Made by a program: the position numbers and the translations under genes
Notes under the pieces: model-generated
Database searches by the model: none
Seen by the model: the letters and a program-made list of their open reading frames with translations, nothing else
What the model was told of the DNA's origin: nothing
In this document: positions 1-8,285 of the stretch, piece after piece
Numbering within the stretch: the stretch's first letter is position 1
Layout of the letters: the number at the start of each line of letters is the position of its first letter
Source of the DNA: Clostridiales bacterium
Lineage (GTDB): Bacteria > Bacillota > Clostridia > Monoglobales > WRBX01
Assembly (NCBI GenBank): GCA_031261985.1
Contig: JAISIR010000014.1
Span: 1-64,000 of the forward strand
Reading direction: 5' to 3'
DNA length: 64,000 nucleotides

Positions 1-1
1 A

Positions 2-835
2 AATATAGCGGCTCAGCTTAAAAAGCTTAACTCCGACGAGATTTCATCGATTGAAGAGATTCGCCTGCGCGTTAATAAGCCAATAGTATTAGAAACAATT
101 AATCAGCGTAAAGTTTCGGAATATATAGTAACTGGGGACGATATCACGCTTACCATCGAGCAAATGTGTAATCGCTCGGTCTATGCCTTTTTAGACGAGA
201 TTAAGCAAGGGTTTATAACGCTTCCTGGCGGGCATAGGGTAGGTGTTGGCGGTAAGGTGGTTATAGATCGTGGCAAGGTTAGCAATATAACTAATATATC
301 CGCCATAAACTTGCGCCTTGCCAAGCAGATTATAGGCGTCGCTCAGCCCTACATAAATAATATAATTACCAACGGAACAATTAATAACACACTTATTATT
401 AGCCCGCCTGGCGTAGGCAAAACCACTCTCCTGCGCGATATTGCGCGGTTGTTAAGTGTCGATTATAAAGTAAGCGTTGTTGACGAGCGTGGTGAGATTT
501 GTGCTAGTAATAATGGCATTCCTCAATACGATTTTGGAGTCAACCTAGATTGTCTTGATTTATGCCCCAAGGCAATAGGCATAGAGTTGATGGTTCGGGC
601 TATGTCACCCAATGTTATTTTAGTCGACGAGGTGGCAACACAAGCCGATACAAACGCAATAAAGTATGCCTTAAGTTGTGGGGTGTCGGTTATTGCAACA
701 ACGCATGGTAATAGCGTAGAAGATGCTAAGTTCGATATATCACACTTTAATAATATAATGCTAATTAAAAATATAAACGGTTCCCGCGTGATAGAGTTTG
801 AACGGTTACCTAACGGGGCGGTGCCGAATGATTAA
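2..835 (+). CDS. spoIIIAA: Stage III sporulation protein AA, SpoIIIAA (5' end outside window)
   Basis: The reading frame is open from base 2, so the start codon lies upstream of the window; the first internal ATG (164) is not the start. The product is the AAA-type ATPase of the SpoIIIA-SpoIIQ channel, acting on the mother-cell side of the forespore membrane. A Walker A motif (PPGVGKTT) is encoded around 412-435, and a Walker B-like VILVDEVA stretch around 613-636. Six further spoIIIA genes follow with short gaps or overlaps. The identity is secure from motif and operon order; only the N-terminus is missing. Confidence 0.95.
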   Translation, partial: NIAAQLKKLNSDEISSIEEIRLRVNKPIVLETINQRKVSEYIVTGDDITLTIEQMCNRSVYAFLDEIKQGFITLPGGHRVGVGGKVVIDRGKVSNITNISAINLRLAKQIIGVAQPYINNIITNGTINNTLIISPPGVGKTTLLRDIARLLSVDYKVSVVDERGEICASNNGIPQYDFGVNLDCLDLCPKAIGIELMVRAMSPNVILVDEVATQADTNAIKYALSCGVSVIATTHGNSVEDAKFDISHFNNIMLIKNINGSRVIEFERLPNGAVPND

Positions 836-1262
836 AGCTATTATGCTAATTGCAATAGTCGCCGTCGGTGCCAAGATAGGGTGGGATTTATCGCTTAATT
901 TTACCAAGCGCGTGCGTATGATAGAGCAATTGCAAAACGATATAATGTACATCGAAAACGAAATTTCGTTTAAGCGCACTCAGCTAATCGATATACTTAA
1001 TGGTCTAACTAGCAATGTATCTAATGTATTTAAAGGTCAAGTTATTGCGCCACTTACAACCGAGGATTGCAATATTATCCACGAATTTATTGCGGCAGCC
1101 GGGCGTGGCGATATAGACTACGAGCTGGCTAATATAAAAAGTGCCCATAATCGGCTGGCTATTAATTTAGCCGATGCGCAAGAGCTTAAACAAACGCAAG
1201 GCAAGATGTTTAGAACGTTAGGCGTGTTAGGTGGCGCGTTTGTGGCGATATTGTTTGTGTAA
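828..1262 (+). CDS. spoIIIAB: Stage III sporulation protein AB, SpoIIIAB
   Basis: This 144-residue protein begins at ATG 828, overlapping the spoIIIAA stop by 8 bases. An in-frame ATG at 798 lies well inside spoIIIAA and is less likely. It has an N-terminal hydrophobic segment (residues about 2-17), a charged helical middle and a C-terminal hydrophobic segment, which is the SpoIIIAB plan and resembles GspF-like secretion proteins. It is slightly shorter than the usual 170 or so residues. Position between AA and AC supports the call. Confidence 0.9.
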   Translation: MIKAIMLIAIVAVGAKIGWDLSLNFTKRVRMIEQLQNDIMYIENEISFKRTQLIDILNGLTSNVSNVFKGQVIAPLTTEDCNIIHEFIAAAGRGDIDYELANIKSAHNRLAINLADAQELKQTQGKMFRTLGVLGGAFVAILFV

Positions 1263-1298
1263 AGTTGTGTATTAACGACAAAAAGGAAGTGAATATAT

Positions 1299-1496
1299 AT
1301 GAGCGGCGTAGATTTAATTTTTAGAGTGGCAGGCATAGGAATAGTCGTTGCTGTGCTTCATCAAGTGTTAACACGAGCGGGACGCGAGGACCAAGCCATG
1401 ATGACAACATTAGCAGGTTTAGTAGTGGTGTTGGTTATGGTTTTAGGCGAGATAAGCACACTTTTTAGCACAATAAAAACGATGTTTAACTTGTAA
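1299..1496 (+). CDS. spoIIIAC: Stage III sporulation protein AC, SpoIIIAC
   Basis: This 65-residue protein has two hydrophobic helices, the second being GLVVVLVMVLG-like, which is the usual size and layout of SpoIIIAC. An AAGGAAGTG ribosome-binding site precedes the ATG. The family is part of the SpoIIIA membrane channel needed for forespore SigG activity. It sits 36 bases after spoIIIAB and just before spoIIIAD. Confidence 0.93.
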   Translation: MSGVDLIFRVAGIGIVVAVLHQVLTRAGREDQAMMTTLAGLVVVLVMVLGEISTLFSTIKTMFNL

Positions 1497-1526
1497 GCAT
1501 CAATTACCAAAGAAGGTGACCCAATA

Positions 1527-1916
1527 ATGAACATAATCCCCATAATAGGCATAGGGCTTATCGGCACAGTTCTTGCGCTTACGCTAAAGCCAATTAAGCC
1601 CGAGGCGGCAATGATAGTTGCACTTGCCACTGGCACCATAATATTTTTAATACTCGTGCGTCATTTAAGCGTTATTATTACCCTCTTCACAACACTTTCT
1701 AACAACGCAGGGATAGATTTTGCATTTATAGAGATTATACTTAAAATAGTTGGCGTTGCGTATATAGTTCAGCTTGCATCTAACACAGCCACCGATAGCG
1801 GACAATCGGCAATTGCAGCTAAAATAGATTTAAGCGGTAAGTTGTGCATTATGCTTCTTAGTCTGCCCATTTTACTTAGCTTGGTAGAAACTATAACAGG
1901 ATTAATGCGCCAATGA
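1527..1916 (+). CDS. spoIIIAD: Stage III sporulation protein AD, SpoIIIAD
   Basis: This 129-residue membrane protein has about four hydrophobic segments and the typical family signature around residues 60-85 (an EIILKIVGVAYI-like stretch). A good AGAAGGTGA ribosome-binding site precedes ATG 1527. Its stop overlaps the start of spoIIIAE by four bases (ATGA), indicating translational coupling. It belongs to the SpoIIIA channel. Confidence 0.94.
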   Translation: MNIIPIIGIGLIGTVLALTLKPIKPEAAMIVALATGTIIFLILVRHLSVIITLFTTLSNNAGIDFAFIEIILKIVGVAYIVQLASNTATDSGQSAIAAKIDLSGKLCIMLLSLPILLSLVETITGLMRQ

Positions 1917-3082
1917 AAAAACAACTTAAAAATTATATATTCCTTGAGCTTGTCATATTAATCGCCCTTTGCATTACACCTTCATTAGCATGTGCGCAAG
2001 CGGAACAGGGCAACGTCATTACTAACCAAATTCAGGCGACCGATTTTTCAGCTATCCAGCAAAAAATTGACGAGGCAACGGCGCAATATTCTAATCAGCT
2101 AGATAATATTAATATAAAAGAAATCACCTCTGCATTAGGCAGCGGCAAATTCTCGTGGCACCCTATGGATATTCTAAAATCGCTATCTATGCTTTTGTTT
2201 GGTGAGGTGCGCGCCAACCTTAGCCTTATGCTTAAAATTATCGCGCTTGCACTTATTACCTCGCTACTTACTACGCTGCAAGCTTCGTTCGGCAAAAAAA
2301 GCGGCGCCTGCGATATTGCCTTTTATGCCTGCTACATAGTAATCATCTCACTTAGCATAACCGTCTTTAAAAACGCCTCTGGCGATGCTTTGCGATTTAT
2401 TGACCTAACCGGCAACTTTATAACTATATTTACACCACTTTTAATGCTCTCGCTAGCGGGCGCGGGGCATGTTATATCGGTTAGCGTGGTGCAGCCGACC
2501 ATTATAATCTCTACCCAAATAATAGTATTCATTATAAAAAATTACTTACTTCCGCTGGCATTTTGCACAATTGCACTTAACATAGCCTCTAATATATCCT
2601 GCAACTTTAAGCTGAACAATTTAATTAAACTATTCGAGAATATTATTAAATGGAGCCTGGGCATTATGCTAACGGTGTTCGTCGGATTGATATCTATCCA
2701 AACCATGGTAGCCCCTAACCTAGACGCATTAACCGCAAGGACGGCAAAGTATGCTGTGGGCACCTTCGTCCCGGTAGTAGGAAGCGTATTATCCGACAGC
2801 ATAGGGCTAGTGTTCACCTATGGCAACGCAATTAAAACAGCGGTGGGAATGGGCGGGCTTATATCACTACTACTAATTTGCGTTATCCCGCTAATAAAGT
2901 GCATGGTTCAAATGGGTATAATGCAATTTTCTGCCGCTGTGATAGAACCAATAGCCGATTCTCGCTTGGTCAACGCTATAACAGGCATGCGCAGCGGCTT
3001 AACGCTTATATTTATAATGATGATAACGCTAACTATAATGTTTTTGATAAATATAACAATAGTGACAAATATGAAAATATAA
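1913..3082 (+). CDS. spoIIIAE: Stage III sporulation protein AE, SpoIIIAE
   Basis: This 389-residue protein starts with a signal peptide (LVILIALCITPSLACAQ), followed by an extracytoplasmic region of about 60 residues and then six to eight hydrophobic helices. That is the normal SpoIIIAE design and length. It is the large polytopic component of the SpoIIIA channel. The start overlaps the spoIIIAD stop by four bases. Confidence 0.95.
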   Translation: MKKQLKNYIFLELVILIALCITPSLACAQAEQGNVITNQIQATDFSAIQQKIDEATAQYSNQLDNINIKEITSALGSGKFSWHPMDILKSLSMLLFGEVRANLSLMLKIIALALITSLLTTLQASFGKKSGACDIAFYACYIVIISLSITVFKNASGDALRFIDLTGNFITIFTPLLMLSLAGAGHVISVSVVQPTIIISTQIIVFIIKNYLLPLAFCTIALNIASNISCNFKLNNLIKLFENIIKWSLGIMLTVFVGLISIQTMVAPNLDALTARTAKYAVGTFVPVVGSVLSDSIGLVFTYGNAIKTAVGMGGLISLLLICVIPLIKCMVQMGIMQFSAAVIEPIADSRLVNAITGMRSGLTLIFIMMITLTIMFLINITIVTNMKI

Positions 3083-3094
3083 GGGAGTTCGTCC

Positions 3095-3520
3095 ATGCTA
3101 AATATCTGGATAACATCGTTAATAATTGCCATTATATTAAGTACATTAGTCGAGCTTATCGCGCCCGAATCAAGCTTAAAACCTTTTATCAATCTATCGC
3201 TTGGGTTTGTAATTATTGCCATTATGCTCCGCCCTATTATACCCATTGGCACCAATACCATCTACAACGCAATTAATGATATCAACGTGGTAGCAGAATC
3301 TACACAATACGATGTAGCGCGGGCGGAGGCAGATAACGACGCCAAGGTTAAGGCAGCGTTTGCTCAAGGTTTGCAAAACGATATTCTGGCGCGATATGGT
3401 GTGCATGCACAGGTAAGCATCGACGATAATTTTAATATAACCAACATAAATGTAACCGATAATATTACGCCGTCGGAGCTAAATAAAATTAAGGCGGCTT
3501 ATATAGGAGGGAGTAAATAA
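3095..3520 (+). CDS. spoIIIAF: Stage III sporulation protein AF, SpoIIIAF
   Basis: This 141-residue protein has two N-terminal transmembrane segments and a soluble C-terminal domain of about 85 residues, matching SpoIIIAF, whose soluble part adopts a ring-building fold. A GGGAG ribosome-binding site precedes ATG 3095. The stop is immediately followed by the spoIIIAG start. Confidence 0.92.
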   Translation: MLNIWITSLIIAIILSTLVELIAPESSLKPFINLSLGFVIIAIMLRPIIPIGTNTIYNAINDINVVAESTQYDVARAEADNDAKVKAAFAQGLQNDILARYGVHAQVSIDDNFNITNINVTDNITPSELNKIKAAYIGGSK

Positions 3521-3521
3521 A

Positions 3522-4115
3522 ATGTCTACTAAAGAAATCATATCAAAATATTGGGTGTATTTGCTTTTGCTATTAGGTATCATAATCTTTTTATGCTTTG
3601 GCAACTCAGGCGCAAACAACGCCACCGCCACGCAAGAATCCGCAACCACAGAAGCTTCTATCACTCAAAGTAACAAAGAATATATTGCCGATACCGAGTC
3701 CAAACTGACCCAAACGCTGCAAGAGATTAAAGGCGCGGGCAAGGTTAGCGTTATGGTAACTCTTAAAAGTAGCAGCCAGCTGGTGTTAGCAAGTGATGAA
3801 AAGTATTCGTCTAACACATCGGTTAATAATGGAGCCGTGGCTGCAAGCAGCAATGTAAATATCACTAGTGATACAAGCAGCGGAGGTATAACTACACCTA
3901 CCAACTCGCAAACTAGCCGCGACACGCAAATTGCCACATTAAAAGACCAGCCCGTGGTGCTGCAAGAGCTTCAGCCTAAAGTAGAGGGCGTTGTGGTTAT
4001 TGCCAGCGGGGCGAATAATGAAGAAGTTGCACTAGATATAAATAACGCTGTGATAGCTTTGTTAGATGTAAAACCACATAAGGTGGTGGTGCTGAACAAG
4101 GCGAATGATAAGTGA
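3522..4115 (+). CDS. spoIIIAG: Stage III sporulation protein AG, SpoIIIAG
   Basis: This 197-residue protein has a single N-terminal transmembrane helix (about residues 10-28), a Ser/Thr/Asn-rich stretch and a C-terminal ring-building domain with a PKVEGVVVIASGA-like motif typical of SpoIIIAG. In the family it forms the large oligomeric ring between the two forespore membranes. The ribosome-binding site GGAGGG overlaps the end of spoIIIAF. Confidence 0.95.
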   Translation: MSTKEIISKYWVYLLLLLGIIIFLCFGNSGANNATATQESATTEASITQSNKEYIADTESKLTQTLQEIKGAGKVSVMVTLKSSSQLVLASDEKYSSNTSVNNGAVAASSNVNITSDTSSGGITTPTNSQTSRDTQIATLKDQPVVLQELQPKVEGVVVIASGANNEEVALDINNAVIALLDVKPHKVVVLNKANDK

Positions 4116-4126
4116 ATGCAAATGAC

Positions 4127-4252
4127 GCAAAATTGAGCTTTATGCAATTTTGCTTCTGCTTCACTTTAGGGTTTTCCTTAAAACGGAAGCCTCTAGCAAA
4201 AGCGGGTTTTGCTTTTGCTAGAGAGAAAATTTGCGCGGTGTTCGCAAATTTT
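4127..4252. repeat. Three consecutive hairpins between spoIIIAG and spoIIIAH
   Basis: Three separate inverted repeats lie in the 380-base gap. Their arms are 4127-4135/4145-4153 (9 bp), 4191-4203/4211-4223 (13 bp, perfect, tip GGGTTTT) and 4226-4235/4243-4252 (10 bp, perfect). The third is followed by a short T run, so terminator activity is possible. The region could dose spoIIIAH against the preceding genes, or be a small structured repeat. The rest of the gap shows no gene. Confidence 0.7.
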
Positions 4253-4336
4253 TAGTAGAACGGGTGCGGTGGGAATAACAGAATGTGTGGTTTGAGGCTG
4301 GTTTTTCTAAAAACTTATTTCGTTTTCTGCCTAGTT

Positions 4337-4370
4337 TGTCATTGCGGGCTCCGACCCGCAATCTATATGC
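4337..4370 (-). repeat. Dispersed palindromic repeat, copy 1 (34 bp)
   Basis: This sequence is an inverted-orientation match, with two mismatches, to 37690-37723. The core is GCGGGCTCCGACCCGC, a hairpin with a GC-rich stem. It resembles REP-like intergenic palindromes and holds no coding potential. Confidence 0.75.
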
Positions 4371-4495
4371 TAAGTTTGAATGATTCAGTCAATTATAGTA
4401 TAACACGTAGATTCTGAAGTTTTCAATTCTCAATTACGTCTGCAAATATTATCAAATATATATCCAAATTACATACAAAGAAAGGAACGTTTACA

Positions 4496-5107
4496 ATGCA
4501 AAAGTTTATTAGAATCATGAGGAAACGCCAGGTTGTACTCTCGCTATTAGTAATGTTAATAGCCATAGCAGGTGTGGTTAATTGGGCAGGAGCGGCAGAT
4601 AGAGCCATCCCGGCAAGTAATACTTCGCCCGATAGCATAGATGTAGTCGAAACGGTGCCAACACCTACGGTTAGCGAGGATTCACCCGCTGATGCAACCC
4701 AACAGCCAAGCGAGGGAGGTATATCGGATAGCGCGACAACCTTAACCAAAGCCGATAGTAAAACATATTTTGCGCAGGCAATGCAAGAAAAAGAAGTGAG
4801 CCGCTCAAAAGCGCAAGATGTACTCGAGGGTGTCGCCAATTCTGCTACATCTACAAGCGAGCAAAAGGATGAAGCCAGCCAAGACATTCGCAATTTAGCT
4901 AAGCATATCGAGGAAGAAACAACGATTGAGGGATTAATTAAGGCAAAAGGCTTTACTAATTGCGTCGCATATATAACCGACGAAGCCGCCAATATTGTGG
5001 TTTCACCTAAGGAGTTAACCTCTGCACAAGCAGCGCAGATAAAGGATATCGTACTTTCTAATTGTAAAGTTTCATCAGATAAAATTAAGATTACAACGGT
5101 GGAATAG
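4496..5107 (+). CDS. spoIIIAH: Stage III sporulation protein AH-like, SpoIIIAH
   Basis: This 203-residue protein has a short basic N-terminus, one transmembrane helix (about residues 12-31), a Ser/Thr/Glu-rich linker and a C-terminal YscJ/FliF-like domain (about residues 85-200). The motif FTNCVAYITDEAANIVV near the end is typical of SpoIIIAH. Its partner in other species is SpoIIQ in the forespore membrane. It is separated from spoIIIAG by 380 bases, unlike the tightly packed upstream genes. An AAAGGAACG ribosome-binding site precedes ATG 4496. Confidence 0.92.
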   Translation: MQKFIRIMRKRQVVLSLLVMLIAIAGVVNWAGAADRAIPASNTSPDSIDVVETVPTPTVSEDSPADATQQPSEGGISDSATTLTKADSKTYFAQAMQEKEVSRSKAQDVLEGVANSATSTSEQKDEASQDIRNLAKHIEEETTIEGLIKAKGFTNCVAYITDEAANIVVSPKELTSAQAAQIKDIVLSNCKVSSDKIKITTVE

Positions 5108-5147
5108 ATTTTAAATTAAACACAGATTCAATGCTTACTATACCTTC

Positions 5148-6380
5148 TTAAACCTTCGATTTAACAAACATAGCGGTCTGCGAGGCATTATTCCACATAA
5201 CCGTGTAGCCAAACCCCTCGGCAACATAGCGAATCGGCACGTAAGTTCGGGCATTACAGATAATCGGCGCGGCGTCCATCTCGGTCGCCTTGCCATTTTT
5301 TACCATATCCGTGCTATTTATCTGCAAAATCAGGCGCGTCGTCGCGTTAGACATCACAACGGTATTCGTCTCGGCACGCCATTCTACCTCATACCCTAGC
5401 TCTTCGGCAAAAAATCTAACTGGGAATAACAGCCTATCCTTCCGCTCGTTATATATTATAGGTGTGTCCAAGGCTATATCAAAATTTAAACCGCCCGAAT
5501 CGGTGCCATTAAGCACTAAATCACCTGGCGCAAAAGTAAGCGTGTTGATATCCCGCGGCGTTTTTTTAGGCTCTACATTCTCACTCGCCTTAGGGTTTGT
5601 ATGCGCACCACTCGGGCTCGGGCTAGGTTTAGGGCTGGGGCTGGCTTTCGGATTATCATCATCTACTACTATGCTTTGCTTATCCCCATTGTCGCCCGTC
5701 GCTTCATCATTACTCTCGGTAATATCCTCTGGGGTACGATGCACCCAAACCTCTAACTTAGTGTCTAATTTATCGCTTATCAATTGTTCGTTCGAGGGCT
5801 TCAGATACCCAACAAACATGTAATTCTTCGAGTCTAAGCGCGAGTATCCGTGCCATTTTACCCCAACCTCGCCTGCAAAATTCCCCGCAGCGGTTTCCTC
5901 ATCTACCCGCGCAGGTAACATACTCGGCATCAACCCTAAATCAATATATGGCAGCTCTATCGCACTTGGCAGAATAACTTCTACAACTGTAGATTTTTCC
6001 TTGGCAATATACACTTCATAATCGTAACTCCCGCCCGCCCATTCAACTAAAGCGGTGTACCGCCAGCCACGCTCTTGCTCGGTAAATTTATGGCTAAAAT
6101 CTAAAAAATCCCCTGCAGGGATAATGGTTTCGCACGAGTCAATTACATCGCCATCGGCAATGCGGATAATTTTTACATCAACCTCGGCTTTGCTTTGAGT
6201 AGAATTATATACAACGCAAGACAAATTCAAGTTAGGCATATCCATGGTTATAGAAGGGATTATTTGACTCGTCTTGGCGCAAATAACGGCAGGGTTTATA
6301 AATTGAAACGCAAGTGTAATAAGTATGATAGTTAATAAAATGGCGATAAATCTTTTTAAAATTAAACTTGCGCTATACAT
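5148..6380 (-). CDS. Secreted protein with C-terminal copper-amine-oxidase N-terminal-like (stalk) domain
   Basis: This 410-residue protein has an N-terminal signal peptide (hydrophobic about residues 10-33), a beta-rich domain to about residue 215, an Asp/Pro/Ser-rich linker with PSPKPSPSPS repeats, and a C-terminal stalk domain of the copper amine oxidase N-terminal type. The last contains two repeats of the RTYVPIRYVAEGFGYTVMW kind, seen also as LLFPVRFFAEELGYEVEW. In Clostridia such domains occur on cell-surface proteins and do not imply amine oxidase activity. It is a single-gene unit opposite in direction to the spoIIIA operon. Exact function is unknown. Confidence 0.8.
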   Translation of the reverse strand: MYSASLILKRFIAILLTIILITLAFQFINPAVICAKTSQIIPSITMDMPNLNLSCVVYNSTQSKAEVDVKIIRIADGDVIDSCETIIPAGDFLDFSHKFTEQERGWRYTALVEWAGGSYDYEVYIAKEKSTVVEVILPSAIELPYIDLGLMPSMLPARVDEETAAGNFAGEVGVKWHGYSRLDSKNYMFVGYLKPSNEQLISDKLDTKLEVWVHRTPEDITESNDEATGDNGDKQSIVVDDDNPKASPSPKPSPSPSGAHTNPKASENVEPKKTPRDINTLTFAPGDLVLNGTDSGGLNFDIALDTPIIYNERKDRLLFPVRFFAEELGYEVEWRAETNTVVMSNATTRLILQINSTDMVKNGKATEMDAAPIICNARTYVPIRYVAEGFGYTVMWNNASQTAMFVKSKV

Positions 6381-6473
6381 AGGTGAAACCTCGCTTTATA
6401 TTGTGTTTATAATCGTTTAAGTATAAGAAGTTTGCATTAAAAAAGCGATGAATTTAGCTCATCACTTATCGAC

Positions 6474-6502
6474 ATTTTACCACTTATTTCGACACTTGTC
6501 AA
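6474..6502 (-). promoter_or_regulatory. SigA-type promoter for the stalk-domain protein gene
   Basis: On the minus strand TTGACA (6497-6502) and TAAAAT (6474-6479) are separated by 17 bases and lie about 95 bases upstream of the start at 6380. Confidence 0.65.
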
Positions 6503-6542
6503 CCCTTTTTTAAAGTTTTTTATTAAACGTATTGAATTTTTT

Positions 6543-6694
6543 ATTCGAGGGGTAAAAAATGAATGTAGCAGCACAGAAGCATTTTTTACCCCGACAGCCG
6601 GGTGAATACCCCGCCCCTTGGGGCGGGACCTTGCGCGCAAGGGCCCAGGGCTTGCCCTGGGGTATGATACCCGTCATTCGAGGGGTAAAAAATG
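6543..6694. repeat. Nested palindromic element bounded by a 19-bp direct repeat
   Basis: An exact 19-bp direct repeat (6543-6561 and 6676-6694) flanks the element. Part of it (6549-6561) also pairs with 6580-6592. Inside, an outer imperfect stem (6599-6612 with 6659-6673) encloses three perfect GC-rich hairpins at 6610-6627, 6629-6642 and 6644-6661. The GC content contrasts sharply with the AT-rich surroundings. The layout resembles a small folded mobile or REP-type element. ORFs crossing it look fortuitous. Confidence 0.75.
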
Positions 6695-6840
6695 CTTGTT
6701 TGCAGGGCATTTTCCTTTGAAAAATTAATATCTAGTTTCAAATTTATGTCAACTAAATTAAAATATTATACACGTGAAGGTGGTTATCAACTAGATATTT
6801 ACGAAAATTCAACATATATTTAACACAAATTTAACATAAA

Positions 6841-6883
6841 AGAGGATTTGCCTATTGCAATCCTCTGCTTTTTATGGTATAAT
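6841..6883 (+). promoter_or_regulatory. Hairpin overlapping a SigA-type promoter for the tandem-repeat protein gene
   Basis: TTGCAA (6855-6860) and TATAAT (6878-6883) are 17 bases apart. The -35 lies inside a perfect 8-bp hairpin (6841-6848/6859-6866) followed by a T-rich stretch, so the same bases look like an intrinsic terminator for transcripts arriving from upstream. It precedes the start at 6938 by about 55 bases. Confidence 0.6.
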
Positions 6884-6937
6884 GGGATTATAGATAAGAA
6901 TAATTACGCTTATTATAAATCTTACGAGGTGATTAAA

Positions 6938-7774
6938 ATGTCAGAAACAAAGATTGCGGCAGAATTCTCTAAAAATTTTCATAAGTTAGATGCTGAGAAA
7001 CTTGCGGAATTTACGCGCGAGATGGAGCGTATAGCAACGCACTTCGATTTACCAAGGCGAGCAGGTGTACTTGATATTAATTCTGAAGAATTCAAACAAG
7101 TTATGAAGGATGTAGAAACTCGCGCAAAAGAGCGCTTAAAAGTACACGACACAGTTGATATGACCGAAGAGGCAGCCCGCGAAGTAGCCCGCGCAAAAGT
7201 GCATGAAGTAGTTGATATGACCGAAGAGGCAGCCCGCGCAGCAGAACGCGCAAAAGTACATGACGTAGTTGATATGACCGAAGAAGCCGCCCGCGCGAAA
7301 CTCCATAAAACGTTGGATGAATTTAAAAAGAAGAATTCCCAAACTATCGATGCCAGTGCATTCGATGAGCTATATCGTGAGGAGTTGCAAAAAATAGAGA
7401 TTAAGCCAGCCGTTGAAAGAAGTGCAAACAACGTGACAGCTCGCGAAGCAACCAGAAAGGAAGTACACAAGTTTCCCGAAACTGCAATGAAAGCAACGTA
7501 TGCTGAAAAGTTATATGAAACTGTTGCTGCGGCTGGTGTAAAGCGGAAGGGGCTAAATGGTAGTATAAGCATAGAAATATCAGATGAAGCTCCGCACGTG
7601 GCAGCAAGCCCTCTATCAAGGGCAGAGATTAATATTATAGAAGCAGCTGTTGACGCAAAACGAAAGAATATGAAAACTCAATTTGAAGCAGCCAAGACAG
7701 GCGCCGAAAACCTAACTACCGCTCCGCAAGCTAAGGAAACGACGATTTCTAAGCTTAATCAAGGACTAAAATAA
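6938..7774 (+). CDS. Hypothetical Ala/Glu/Lys-rich helical protein with 19-residue tandem repeats
   Basis: The 278-residue frame starts at ATG 6938, which has an AGGTG ribosome-binding site; in-frame codons further upstream overlap the promoter. There is no signal peptide or membrane segment. Residues 68-124 hold three near-identical 19-residue units of the form KVHxVVDMTEEAARxxxRA, and the whole protein is rich in charged residues and Ala, consistent with long helices. Family not recognised. It has its own promoter and terminator, so it is monocistronic. A structural or DNA/protein-binding role is possible but unsupported. Confidence 0.7.
   Translation: MSETKIAAEFSKNFHKLDAEKLAEFTREMERIATHFDLPRRAGVLDINSEEFKQVMKDVETRAKERLKVHDTVDMTEEAAREVARAKVHEVVDMTEEAARAAERAKVHDVVDMTEEAARAKLHKTLDEFKKKNSQTIDASAFDELYREELQKIEIKPAVERSANNVTAREATRKEVHKFPETAMKATYAEKLYETVAAAGVKRKGLNGSISIEISDEAPHVAASPLSRAEINIIEAAVDAKRKNMKTQFEAAKTGAENLTTAPQAKETTISKLNQGLK
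7139..7309 (+). repeat. Three in-frame 57-bp tandem repeats
   Basis: Copies are 7139-7195, 7196-7252 and 7253-7309. The central VDMTEEAAR-coding part is nearly identical at DNA level, including synonymous positions, which suggests recent duplication. Confidence 0.85.
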
Positions 7775-7790
7775 TAACAAATTTAAATAA

Positions 7791-7825
7791 AAAACAGAGA
7801 GCAATTAATTTTGCCCTCTGTTTTA
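7791..7825 (+). terminator. Intrinsic terminator after the tandem-repeat protein gene
   Basis: Arms 7794-7803 and 7812-7821 pair over 10 bp with one G-U, followed by a T-rich run. Confidence 0.75.
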
Positions 7826-7958
7826 TATATTGCAAGAACGTTAATTATTTACAGCTAAGTAAGCATAGATTAAATATAAAGGATTATAACCAAATGCCAT
7901 CCCAAAAAAATCTCATCGTTTTTAAGACACTTGTTCTGCCATAATAATACTCGTTTTC

Positions 7959-8150
7959 TATGCAATCAATCAAAATTAAGCTAATGCATCACTTTTTATA
8001 CAATCCACCAAAATCAAGCTAGCACCTCACTTCTATACAATCCACCAAAATTAAGCTAGTGCCTCAAATTATATAGAATCTACCCGAAATTAAGATTATT
8101 CCTCGCCTTATATAAATTTACCTCAAATTAATATTATTCCTAGCATTCTG
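7959..8150 (+). repeat. Five degenerate tandem repeats of 37-40 bp in an AT-rich gap
   Basis: Successive units begin at about 7959, 7999, 8036, 8074 and 8113. They share a pattern of TA-CAATC-ACC-AAAATTAAG followed by CT-GTGCCTCA and a TTATA end. The middle copies are most alike and the last ones are decayed. Stops occur in the frames, so this is non-coding. The surrounding gap 7826-8234 otherwise shows no gene. Confidence 0.7.
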
Positions 8151-8234
8151 CCGAATTCAATCGTGATTAAAAACCCTCACAATACTTATGATTTATGTAA
8201 ACCTCAACACCTAATTTAATCCCAAAAATTGGGC

Positions 8235-8263
8235 TTGACTTTTTTAAAATTATATTGTATACT
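8235..8263 (+). promoter_or_regulatory. SigA-type promoter for rho
   Basis: TTGACT (8235-8240) and TATACT (8258-8263) are separated by 17 bases. Transcription would start near 8270, giving a leader of about 240 bases. Confidence 0.7.
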
Positions 8264-8285
8264 TAATATATAGTAAATAATCGCC

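Noticed and set aside
5290-5823. 177-residue plus-strand ORF opposite the stalk-domain gene
   Set aside because: It is the antisense of the Pro/Ser linker and stalk domain and shows low-complexity Leu/Gly repeats without family features.
6437-6710. Two small minus-strand ORFs across the nested palindrome
   Set aside because: They overlap each other in different frames and their sequence is explained by the GC-rich hairpins and direct repeats.
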